DNA from: Lineolata rhizophorae
Taxonomy: Eukaryota > Ascomycota > Dothideomycetes > Lineolatales > Lineolataceae
Assembly: GCA_010093515.1 (NCBI GenBank)
Contig: MU001674.1
Location: forward strand, 110,246 to 174,245
Reading direction: 5' to 3'
DNA length: 64,000 nt
The translations under genes and the position numbers were made by a program. Below the pieces are notes generated by a model that did no database searches, was not told the DNA's origin, and worked only from the letters and a program-made list of their open reading frames with translations. Shown piece after piece: positions 33,939-43,611 of the stretch; positions within the stretch are counted from its first letter, which is position 1, and each line of letters begins with the position of its first letter.

Positions 33939-34537
33939 ATGGCGTCAGTCGAGGCTATTCCGAATGCTATAACCGGTGGATGCCTCTGCGGCTCCATTTG
34001 TTACACGGTGAACTTCACTAAAGAGTTTCCGTGGCCCCCAGTGGTCAGTTTCTCCAGCTAAATCTACCTGCTTAACATTCTGTTCGAACAATCTATCTCA
34101 TTTCGTATGTTATGTAGTCTTCAATGTGCCAATGTACTATGTGTCGAAAGTGGACTTCGTCACTCGTGGCTCAATTTCTGGTGGTCGCACCCGAACAGCT
34201 CGCGCGGCCTTTCGCCGATTCTCCAACGTACAAAGAATACGCTTCGTCACCGCGGCGATTTCGCGGCTTCTGCAACCAATGCGGGACATCGCTTATTTGG
34301 CGCAGCGAAGACGACACTCGTACCTTCGATTTATTTCTAGGAACCGTGGATGAGAAGTGGTTGATCGGAGAGAAGACTAGAGATGGAGGCGAGAGGCATG
34401 GGGGGTTTGGAAAACTCCTGTGTACTCCGAATGGGACGCAATTCTACTGCGAGAATGTCATCAAGGGAGTGACGGATTTATTGAAGGGCGGTAGAGAATT
34501 TCAGGCAGAAACCCCCGACAGTGCTGTGTGTGGTTGA
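33939..34537 (+). CDS. GFA/CENP-V-fold zinc protein
   Basis: Two exons, 33939-34043 and 34118-34537, giving 174 residues. It has the zinc ligands of the glutathione-dependent formaldehyde-activating (GFA) family: GGCLCGSICY near residue 15, CQCTMCRKWT near residue 38, and GFCNQCGTSL near residue 85. The length and the single-domain layout fit the family. These proteins bind two zinc ions; some assist glutathione adduct formation, but most fungal paralogues have no tested substrate, so only the fold is assigned. The intron donor is GTCAGT, a weaker variant, and a shift by three bases is possible. The start ATG is the first in frame. Confidence 0.85.
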
Positions 34538-34880
34538 GCTAACTTTCTTTGTACAAAATTTTGGTATTGTCCGCGTTGAAGACAAATTTGTGAACTGATA
34601 CTTTCTCGAAGACTGGGATGCTGATGCAGCAATTGACTCTAATTTCCACTGCAACGACATATTCGCAAATGCTCGATAGTCAACAACCGTCTGATCGCCA
34701 TTTCGATCCCTTCAATTGCCCATGCCACGCCGAAGTACTAAAGATGCGAATACCACTCTCCCATCTATAGCCGCCATCCGTAGAACGCCTGTAATGCTAA
34801 GGTTTCCGAATCCCGGCGGCCCAATGGCCGCTTAAGCCTAAGGAACATCTCCAAAAACCCGCAATGAACGAGCTGATGAT
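34538..34880. other. 3' intergenic region
   Basis: A 343-base spacer between the convergent ends of the GFA gene and the dipeptidyl aminopeptidase gene. Nothing coding is seen. Confidence 0.5.
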
Positions 34881-37731
34881 CTAGCTAAGCATCTCCAAGC
34901 GGTCAAGGCTTACAGGCTTTGGATTGTTGACTTTGAGCCACTGGCCGTTGAATGCGTTGATGAGCCAGCTACTTAATTCTATATGAATATGTTAGAAGAT
35001 GCTTGCTCTAGTCAACCATACGATTGACAACTTACTGTCGTATACAATGCGGTTAGCATTGTGGAAGTATATGCCGTGATCTGAGTCTGGAAATACGTGA
35101 ACGTCGTAGTTTTCCACGCCGTCAAGATCCAGTTTATCCAAAAGGGTGAGTGTATTCTGCATGTGCACATTGTCATCTGCCACGCCGTGCATGATTAGGA
35201 AGCGCACATTTTGAGACAGCGCGGCTGTGTCACTGATGCTGGCATTATTGTACCCATCCTCGTTGTTTTGAGGCTTGTGCATATAGCGTTCGGTGTAAAT
35301 TGAATCTATCTTGTATTTCAGCACTTCCTCGGTCATGTTTTAACATACGCGGGCGCAACTTACCATAAAACCTCCAGTCAGTCACCGGCGCAACTGCCAT
35401 GCCGTATTTGAAGGTGTTGCCTGCATCCCGTTCTAAGGTTTTGAGCGTCATAAATCCCCCGTAACTCCACCCCCAGATTGCCATCTTGTCCTCATCAATA
35501 TACTGCTTTTGGGCCCACATTTTCGCGGCCTCAATCTGATCGCGAGACTCGTAGTATCCAATGTCGCCGCGAATAATGCATCGCGCCTTCCGACCCATGA
35601 AGCCAGTCCCACGACCATCAACGGTTACGACAACGTAGCCTAAACTCGAAGCAACGTAGCTTTGAAAATCGACATGGAACGTCTTCTTAACCATTTGGGA
35701 CGTAGGTCCTCCATAAAGATAAAAGAGTACAGGGTACTTCTTGTTCGGGTCGAAATGCGGTGGGCGTCGCTCCACAACATTGAGGTCGAAACCATCGACC
35801 GTGACGGTTTGGTATTTGAGCAGTGGCAGTTCGTGCTCCGAAGCGAAGATCGCCAACTCCTTGTTCTCTTCCATTATGTTTTGATAGGGGTCCGGATTAC
35901 TGTCCGTATTTATGACCTTCTGCCATGGAATGTCAGGGCCATCGTATGAAAGCAAAACGTACCCAGTACCGGTGGAGAACGACCCTTCATAAAACCCCTC
36001 TTTGCTGGTATCTGTGATAGCCTTGAGATCGGAGCCGTCTAGCTTAACGGAGTAGATATGGCGTTGGATTGGGCTCTCTTTGGTAGCAACAAAGTAAACC
36101 ACATTATGCTTTAGGTCGACTGCTGATGGTGCGTTTTCAACCTCCCATTGACCAGAAGTAAGTTGAATTGGGTCGGGATTGTCCAAAGGAGTGAAGTAGG
36201 CCAAATGGTCGTATCCATCGTGAATCACAGTATCAATATAGCCATCATGGGGCCTTCCATTGCCCGGATCGGACGGAATGAACTTTGTCGTCTGGGAGAC
36301 CTCAAACCAGCCCCCATCTATGGCGTTCACATCTCTGGTCCTGACTGTTTTGCCCCTACGTCGTTCAACATCCATAATGACCACCTTTAGTAGATCGCTC
36401 TCTCGATTAGTTTCGCGCACAATGACCTTTTTACTGCGGCCCGCCCAGACAACTTCAGTGATGAGCCTGTCATGGTCGGGGTAATCATCTTCGATGTCCA
36501 TGGAAAACATCTCATCGTTCCTGATGTCATAAAACCATAGATTGACAGTGGGGTTCGGCGCCCCGGCTTTGGGATACTTGATTTCCCGCACTTCTGGGTA
36601 ATTTTCGAGCCCAGGTGGAGGCTGCTTTCCGCTCGGCCTGCTGATGAAATACTGAACGGGGTAAGTCGGCACTTGCGTTTCGTTCGTTCGAAAAAAGGCA
36701 ATATACTGCCCATCCTTGGACCACCAAGTCGCCCTATTCGAGGCAAGTACTTCTTCCTCATAGACCCAATCGGGCACCCCATAGAATAGTTCCGGGCCAC
36801 CGTCGGTGGTAATCGGGTGCACTGCGTCTGAATCTAGTTTTCGGTAATACATGTTATTCTTGCGTGTGAAGACGATGGCGTTGGAAAGTGGGGACCAGGT
36901 CGCTAGTTGAATCTTTTCATGCGGCTTTTTGGGGTCCAGTGGCTCGGCTTGCTGGGTTGTAACATCCAAGATCCAGTATTTTCCGCGATACGAATGCCTC
37001 CAGTTGCGTTCCTTCTCTGACATGATTAAGACTTTTTTGAGATCTGGACTCGGCCACAGCTCGTCGGGCATCACCCAGGACGACCCAAAGTAGAACCCAC
37101 TTTGTTCCATCAACGTCTGAGTGCGCGAGCTGTCGCCTTCCTGCTTCCTGATATGCTCCACAACGAGATAGTCCTGGCCTAGTTGTCCGCGCTCGAGCAA
37201 GAGGCCGTCCTCGCCGTTCGCACCTGCAATCCATGATAGGTGGTGCCGTCGTGGCGACCACGCGCCGCTCATGACCTGGTCGAGCGTGACCTTTTTGCCC
37301 GAGCCACGGGATTGGGTCGCCTGTGGATCGTGCGGCTGTGTCGAGGGATGCCGGTACGCATCTCGGGACAGAAACATGATGAGCGCCAGGAGCCACCCGA
37401 CAACGCACACGGTGCCCAACATCCAAAAGTACCGCCGCGCCTTCTTGTCCACCGGTTTCCACTTGCCGGGCACGCCGTGGCCGTATCGCGATGCGACCGC
37501 TTGTTGATCTTCGACGTCAAACTCGTGCAATTTGTTGCCGCCACGCGGAAAGGCGCTTGTCGTGCCATGGGTCATTGCTGCGGCATGGGCGTCTATTACA
37601 CTAATGCGCTCGAGCTCGAGCGATGTGGTTGAGGGCGTGCTGACTGAGTCGCCGTCGGCCGAGTGCTGCGAAGAAGGTTCATTTTTCGTGAGAGGCTCGG
37701 CCTCCTCGTCCGTGTAGCTCTTGCCCGCCAT
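34881..37731 (-). CDS. dapB: Dipeptidyl aminopeptidase B, vacuolar type II membrane serine peptidase
   Basis: Three exons: 37731-35364, 35305-35036 and 34978-34881, giving 911 residues. It removes N-terminal X-Pro/X-Ala dipeptides and belongs to family S9B. The layout is a cytosolic tail (1-100), one membrane anchor at residues about 101-122 ([20 protein letters not shown]), a DPPIV N-terminal beta-propeller (about 170-600), and an alpha/beta hydrolase domain. The nucleophile Ser756 lies in GWSYGG, the Asp in HGVADDNVH and the His in DSDHGIYF. The junction [11 protein letters not shown] across intron 1 matches the family exactly. The cytosolic tail plus single anchor points to the vacuolar DapB branch rather than the secreted DppIV. 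The start lies in a CACCATGG context. Confidence 0.93.
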
Positions 37732-38617
37732 GGTGATGTGCTAGGGGTCTGCACTGGAGGGTATAAGCTATAACGGGGAAAGATAGGGAAAAGGTAAGCC
37801 ACGCTATTGAGAATTACTGGAGGAAGAAATAAGCCATGCGGGTTTGTAGTAGGCCCATTCCTGAAGCGAGAACCCGCCGTTCTTGCATTCCAAGACGGAA
37901 GTTATAAGAGTGTTATGTATGTATCATTGTCTCCGGCGGACATGAAAAGCTCTCGGAAGTCCGGGGTCTATAATTCCGAAGACTGGTTAGTGGCAGCACA
38001 ATCCTGCATATGAGAGCTTTGGAACAACCGAATAGCAAGATTCTAGATCTGCATTTGATACCCGGTTTTTGCGGTATACTTGGAGAAATACTTTCATTAT
38101 ACTTCCGCTAATCTCTTAGATTTTTAAGGGACGTTCATGAACTAATCAAAAATTTCTAGCTACGCACCAGTCGGGTAATCCATACCAATCTTAAATGACC
38201 TGCGACCTGCCCAACGCGTTGGGCAAAAAAAAATTTTTTTGTAGCATAACAGGATCTGAACGTGGCAGCTCTCCACTTAATGCTTTGTTCTTGTACCTAT
38301 TGAGCACCTGTTTCGGAAGTTTGGCCGAAGCTTGGAGTGTTCTACGTTCTTTTTCTACCAGTACAATGTATGTCACACGAGTACTCCGCACCCATGCATA
38401 CCTAAGACGCTACCAAAAGTTTTAAGCCCGTATTTTTCGCAGGCGATCAACTCCCTGTCAATGACGCTCTTTTTCTTTGAGTCGCTTTCTGGGTATCTCT
38501 TGGCCGAAGCGTGAGCTACAGCCTGCTTTGCGCGAAATCTCTGCGCTAAATAAAAACCAGGCACCAGATGGCTTGCTGATTTCTTCCCAACACGATCTCA
38601 ACGTCTCAAATGCACAC
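37732..38617. other. Intergenic region between dapB and rpb7
   Basis: This 886-base region contains the dapB promoter and the rpb7 3' UTR. It holds a perfect 16-base palindrome with an A/T tract (listed separately) and short open frames on both strands without recognisable content. GGCCGAAGC is repeated at about 38323 and 38502. The middle part may be an old small insertion. Confidence 0.4.
38209..38240. repeat. 16-base perfect palindrome followed by A9T7
   Basis: GCCCAACGCGTTGGGC at 38209-38224 is a perfect palindrome centred on ACGCGT, the MBF/MCB core. It is directly followed by nine A and seven T residues. Such a block can form a hairpin, act as a regulator site, or be the end of a small inverted-repeat element. 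No matching copy was noticed elsewhere in the window. Confidence 0.6.
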
Positions 38618-39315
38618 CTACTCATTTGGCAGAGGACCAAGATAGTCCTTGAGTGTAAAATTAGCCTAGAGCTGCGTCCTTGAAGCTGTCAATATACGTA
38701 CCTCTTTGATAGTAGCAATGGCAAACATCTCGTCGACCTCGACGCGAATTCCCTTGATCTTAATCCGGATATGCGATCCTTTTTCGATTACTTGGTCGGC
38801 GTTGTCTGTCCACTGCGGAGGGGTGGAGTTGCCGTCATATTTTATATCTGAAGGTATCATCTTCTGCAGTGTTAAGAAATCGCGCTTAGTTGTGTTGAGT
38901 TCAGAGACGAGACATACGGACTTCGCAACAAAGCAGCTCAGCGGCCCGACATCGACGAAAATGCCACTCTCGACAACCTGGGCCACGATACCATCCAGCT
39001 AGGACAAGTTTCTAATGTCAGTATCTTATGTAGACACCGAGCGTAATTTGGCGGGCGGCGACCTACAATCTCGCCCTTGAAAGGTCTCCAAACTACCGCG
39101 CGAAAGTGAACGGTGTACTCAGCGGAACCAGTGCCCGGTATCACGCGGCCCTCGGATAAATCAAAGCTGTCAAGCACACACACGACGTAATAGTTGCCCG
39201 TATTGATGCCTTCCACGTCCTGCAGGAGCTTTTCACCAATATATGTATCGATCCGCGGACCGAAGAAGGATGGGTGCAAGGTGATCGTGCGCTCGAGCTC
39301 GTGAAGGAAAAACAT
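38618..39315 (-). CDS. rpb7: RNA polymerase II subunit RPB7
   Basis: Four exons: 39315-39067, 38998-38918, 38863-38702 and 38647-38618, giving 173 residues against 171 in yeast. It starts [20 protein letters not shown], the conserved Rpb7 N-terminus. The N-terminal half is the Rpb7-N fold ending [17 protein letters not shown]; the second half is the S1/OB domain ending [18 protein letters not shown]7 pairs with RPB4 as the stalk of Pol II and binds nascent RNA. Intron 2 (38917-38864) is 54 bases, a multiple of three without a stop, so it could be read through by mistake; removing it restores the family length. The last exon is only ten codons. A longer upstream frame exists but the MFFLHEL start fits the family. 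Confidence 0.93.
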
Positions 39316-39981
39316 GGTGGAGAATAAAGTTGGGCACTGCTTCCAGATTAAAGGACTCGCTCCGAAGAGTCTCAGAAATAGCAGTCGAAAGCCGCCTTGG
39401 CTAGGGTAGCTCGTGCAATGCCTTTCTTCCGTGAGAATGCCGGTGCTGCGCCGGCAGCGCAAGCAGCACCTTGCGCCGCAGCGGGTGATTCGAGCGCCGT
39501 CGCCGTCGCCGTCACAGTCTAAGCTGGTCAGCACGCCGTACTCATTAGGGGTAGCCGGTTGCACCAAGGGTGTGAGGAGGCTGCGTTAAGGTAAGGCTGC
39601 TGGATATCGAGGGTTTCGTGGAGGAACGCGGCAAAGCGGCCCTGTCGCAAGCAGAAGCGCGCGGGAATGCTTGTTTGATTTGGGCGCCAAGCAAACGACG
39701 CTATCTAGGTCCGCAGCCTAGGTAGCGCCGAGTCATGTGAAAAGCTTGGCACCCGACCGGTCCGTCGGCATCCAACCCCACCGCTGGAGCGACAATCGCA
39801 CTGAGGTGATCGTCTTGCACCACCTAGACACCCAACCTCGGTCCTTTGAGCTTGCCTTCGCCTTCTCGCGCTCGCCTATATATGAGTTACTGGAGGATGC
39901 TCCCCTAGACCCTCGATCTTTTTCTGAAGGCTGATTGTGCGCACTTGACCTAGCCTTGGTCTGACGGACTCTTGAACCATC
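39316..39981. promoter_or_regulatory. Divergent promoter region of rpb7 and the Mpo1-like gene
   Basis: This 666-base spacer lies between head-to-head genes. No TATA box or known operator was recognised. Open frames here on the minus strand are GC-driven extensions upstream of the RPB7 start. Confidence 0.4.
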
Positions 39982-40783
39982 ATGGCTTTGAATCTGGAGA
40001 GGCAACTTGAGTTCGTGAGTTTCCTACGAAGTCTAAAGTTTTTCGTAATATTTGAAAGCTTCCAACTAACCTCGAATTAAATAGTATGGGTCATACCATC
40101 ATAATCCAGTATGTGCTTGTCGAAGGGGATAGCTTGGTCTTGTCTTTGGACGAAAAACTCACTTACCCGACCAGGTCAACGTTGCTATTCACGTAACATG
40201 TGTGCCAATTATATTCTTCACGGCCCTCCTCTTTGTAAGTTTCAGCCCTGGTGGCTAGATCTTACCGCTTTATCGTCTAATATTGAGTGATCTGCAGGCA
40301 GCCAATACTCCCGCCTTTCCGCTTCCAGACGCTCTTTCGATCCCGAATCTTCCTGCCAACCTTAGCACGGCTTCGGCTTTCCTTTACGCAGTTCTTTATA
40401 TTTTGATGGAACCTATTGCAGGCGGCCTCGTTCTCCCCATAATTGTGAGCGGAACCGCGTTAGTAAACTACCTTCTTCAGATATACGGCGCGACGGCGAA
40501 CTACTGGGCTATTGGTTTGCATGTTGCTAGCTGGATTGCTCAGTTTGTCGGGCATGGGAAGTATGAAGGGAGATCACCCGCTCTCCTGGACAACCTCGTC
40601 CAAGCACTGTTCTTAGCACCATTCTTCGTTTGGTTTGAGATCCTCTTTAACTTTGGATATCGCACGGAGCTCAAATCACGACTGGACAAAGCTGTAGAGC
40701 AGAACTTGGCAAAGTTCAATGAAGGGAAAGGAAAGAAGGCTGCTACAAATGGCGCTGCGAATGGGAGTGCTAAAGACTTGTAG
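39982..40783 (+). CDS. mpo1: Mpo1-like 2-hydroxy fatty acid dioxygenase (DUF962)
   Basis: Four exons: 39982-40014, 40085-40108, 40175-40234 and 40298-40783, giving 200 residues. It belongs to the YGL010w/Mpo1 family, an ER-membrane iron(II)-dependent dioxygenase that shortens 2-hydroxy fatty acids by one carbon in phytosphingosine breakdown. It shows the family start with YGSYHHNPVNVAIHVTCVP, whose His residues are the metal ligands. Four to five hydrophobic helices follow, including FLYAVLYILMEPIAGGLVLP, then HVASWIAQFVGHGKYEGRSPALLDN with the second His cluster. The C-terminus is Lys/Ala-rich and cytosolic. The first three exons are very small (33, 24 and 60 bases), but every join is in phase 0 and yields the family sequence. 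Confidence 0.92.
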
Positions 40784-41462
40784 GCAGATAGGGAGTTGTG
40801 ACCCAGTCTGTTGAGCTATCTGCGTAAGGCGGATCTCCTACAAGGACTGGCGTGGAACTTTGGGGTTTGTGAGGGAAATTGCTTACTTATTCTGAGCATT
40901 CCTAACTGTGAACACTGATGGCACCTCACCGACAGCGAAGAGTCTCGGAGTGGAAGGTTGGGGTTACGCGGAATGGGTTTGGCCCTTGAGTTTGAACAAT
41001 CCCAATGGACGCCCACTATGCGCTCTCTCTTTCTTTATTTCACGGCTGGACAAAAATCATAGCTAGGTTATCATACTTAACATGAGCAACACCCTGCGGG
41101 AGTAAGTCTACTACGTATGTGACGAATGGCACGTGACAGCGAACTTGATCATGTCAAATGGAGTGGCTGACTTAAGCTTACGTATTTGAATAAATATTTT
41201 CGAGGGATTCCTATCAGGACTGCACAATAAACTGTTTGTTTTTTTGAGCTGTAGTAAGGCTTTGCGCATATAAGTTTGGGCTGGTGGGCTATGTCACGTG
41301 AGGGCTCGGACCGAAGGTCGAGGAGGAGAGCAGGTCCTTCCTTACCTCGCTCCTCTACTCCAGAGCTCCTCACCACACCTACCACAACTCTCCCCTCTTC
41401 CCTCTGCATCAATTGCAATTGGTAGCAGGGCTATCTGCACCCGAACCTCACACTGAGTCGCC
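40784..41462 (+). promoter_or_regulatory. Promoter region of the ATP synthase alpha gene
   Basis: A 679-base spacer with the mpo1 3' UTR at its left. CCAATGG occurs at 41002-41008 and ATTGG (CCAAT on the minus strand) at 41418-41422, 41 bases before the ATG. HAP/CBC control of respiratory genes is established in fungi, so these may be functional. A pyrimidine-rich tract at about 41330-41405 fits a transcription start region. Confidence 0.4.
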
Positions 41463-43611
41463 ATGTTTAGGAGCGCCCTCCGACAGTCGACTCGCACTGT
41501 CGGTGCGATTTCTGCCTCGGGCAGGATTGCGTCGGTAAGTTCCCGCCCTCAATCCATCGGCCACAGCCGCAAGCTGCAACCCAATGGCTGCTGCAATGGC
41601 TCAAAAACTTTCGCATCCATCGCGGCACTCGATTATGACCACTTCCTGGCACGCTGGGTGTCACGATGGAGGAAGATCCGTGCCGACAAGCTATGCTGCC
41701 AGCTACTGCCAAGTCCGAAGCGTTGAGACTGACGAAGTTTTCTCGGCACTTCGCCGCCTTTCATAGACCCGCACAACGCCTGCCATCTACAACGCAGCCC
41801 CCAAGCACGTGCGGACCTACGCTTCCGAAGGCAAGGCCGCTCCCACCGAGGTCTCGTCGATCCTTGAGCAGCGGATTCGTGGTGTGCAAGAGGAAGCTGG
41901 CCTTGCCGAGACCGGCCGCGTCCTCTCTGTCGGGTACGAAACACAACACAGCATCGCCGCTCTGATGTGCGATGCACCATTTCTCCAGCGACGTTGCTTA
42001 ACAATTTGTTCTTTCCAGTGATGGTATTGCCCGCGTGCATGGCATGAACAATGTCCAAGCCGAGGAGCTTGTCGAGTATGTGTTCCTCCATCCTGCTACC
42101 CAATTTTGAGAATTAGACTGACATCAAACAGGTTCGCCTCTGGTGTCAAGGGCATGTGCATGAACTTGGAGGCTGGCCAAGTCGGTGTGGTGCTCTTCGG
42201 TTCGGACCGTGAAGTCAAGGAAGGCGAGACGGTCAAGCGTACTGGCCAAATCGTACGTCGTTTCATTGGCCATAGTTCGCAGATGAGAATTCGCAACTAA
42301 CGATATTGATAAGGTCGATGTACCCGTCGGCGTGGAAATGCTCGGCCGTGTCGTGGATGCCCTCGGTAACCCCGTTGATGGCAAGGGCCCGATCAAGACT
42401 ACGGAGAGACGCCGTGCTCAGGTCAAGGCTCCTGGCATCTTGCCCCGCCGTTCCGTCAACCAGCCTGTGCAGACTGGTCTGAAGGCTATCGACGCCATGG
42501 TTCCCATTGGTCGTGGCCAGCGTGAGCTGATCATTGGTGACCGTCAAACCGGCAAGACAGCCGTCGCCCTGGATGCCATGCTCAACCAGCGCCGCTGGAA
42601 TGACGGAAACGATGAGAGCTCAAAGCTGTATTGTGTCTATGTCGCTGTTGGCCAGAAGCGTTCCACTGTCGCCCAGCTTGTCAAGACCCTTGAAGAGAAT
42701 GATGCCATGAAGTACTGTGTCATCGTCGCTGCAACCGCCTCGGAGGCTGCCCCTCTGCAGTATATTGCTCCTTTCACTGCCTGCTCCATGGGCGAGTGGT
42801 TCCGCGACAACGGCAAGCACGCCGTGATCGTTTACGACGATCTGACTAAGCAAGCCGTTGCTTATCGTCAGATGTCTCTGTTGCTCCGTCGTCCCCCTGG
42901 ACGTGAGGCCTACCCTGGCGAGTAAGTTTTATCGGTCAATTTAAAGCTAGCAACAAACTCACAGTGTCCAGTGTTTTCTACCTACATTCCCGTCTTTTGG
43001 AACGCGCGGCCAAGATGAACGAAAAGCACGGTGGGGGTTCCCTAACTGCCCTGCCTGTCATCGAGACCCAGGGTGGTGATGTGTCAGCCTACATCCCTAC
43101 GAACGTCATTTCCATTACGGACGGCCAGATTTTCCTGGAAGCCGAACTGTTCTACAAGGGTGTTCGCCCGGCCATCAATGTCGGTCTATCTGTGTCCCGT
43201 GTCGGTTCCGCTGCCCAGCTCAAGGCGATGAAGCAAGTCGCGGGTTCCCTGAAGCTTTTCTTGGCTCAGTATCGTGAAGTCGCTGCTTTTGCGCAGTTTG
43301 GCTCCGATCTCGACGCTGCCACCAAGCAGACGCTCAACCGTGGTGAGCGTCTGACGGAGCTGCTCAAGCAGAAGCAGTACTCTCCCATGGGTGTTAATGA
43401 AATGGTGCCGCTCATCTTCGCTGGTGTCAACGGCTTCCTTGACAACGTGCCCGTGAGCAAGATCCTCCAGTGGGAATCCGACTTCCTTGCCCACCTGAAG
43501 ACCAATGAGTCCGAACTGCTCGGCCAGATTGACCGCGAAGGTGCTCTTAGCAAGGATCTCGAGCAGAAGCTACGTGACGTCGTCGAGTCCTTCACCAAGA
43601 GCTTCTCGTAG
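41463..43611 (+). CDS. atp1: Mitochondrial F1 ATP synthase subunit alpha
   Basis: Six exons: 41463-41534, 41767-41933, 42019-42075, 42132-42252, 42314-42921 and 42972-43611, giving 554 residues, the usual family length. It is a catalytic-core subunit of F1 in the mitochondrial matrix, carrying non-catalytic nucleotide sites. The first about 40 residues ([20 protein letters not shown]) are a mitochondrial presequence. The mature part begins near SPTEVSS-type sequence ([15 protein letters not shown]). Walker A GDRQTGKT is at residues 214-221, and [21 protein letters not shown] and [19 protein letters not shown] are present. The first intron (232 bases) sits just after the presequence-coding exon. 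The acceptor of exon 6 is the second of two close AGs; only that one keeps frame. Confidence 0.96.

Noticed and set aside
38938-39567. Longer N-terminal form of RPB7 reading upstream from 39315
   Set aside because: The conserved family start MFFLHEL lies at 39315; the upstream part is GC-driven and unlike any RPB7.
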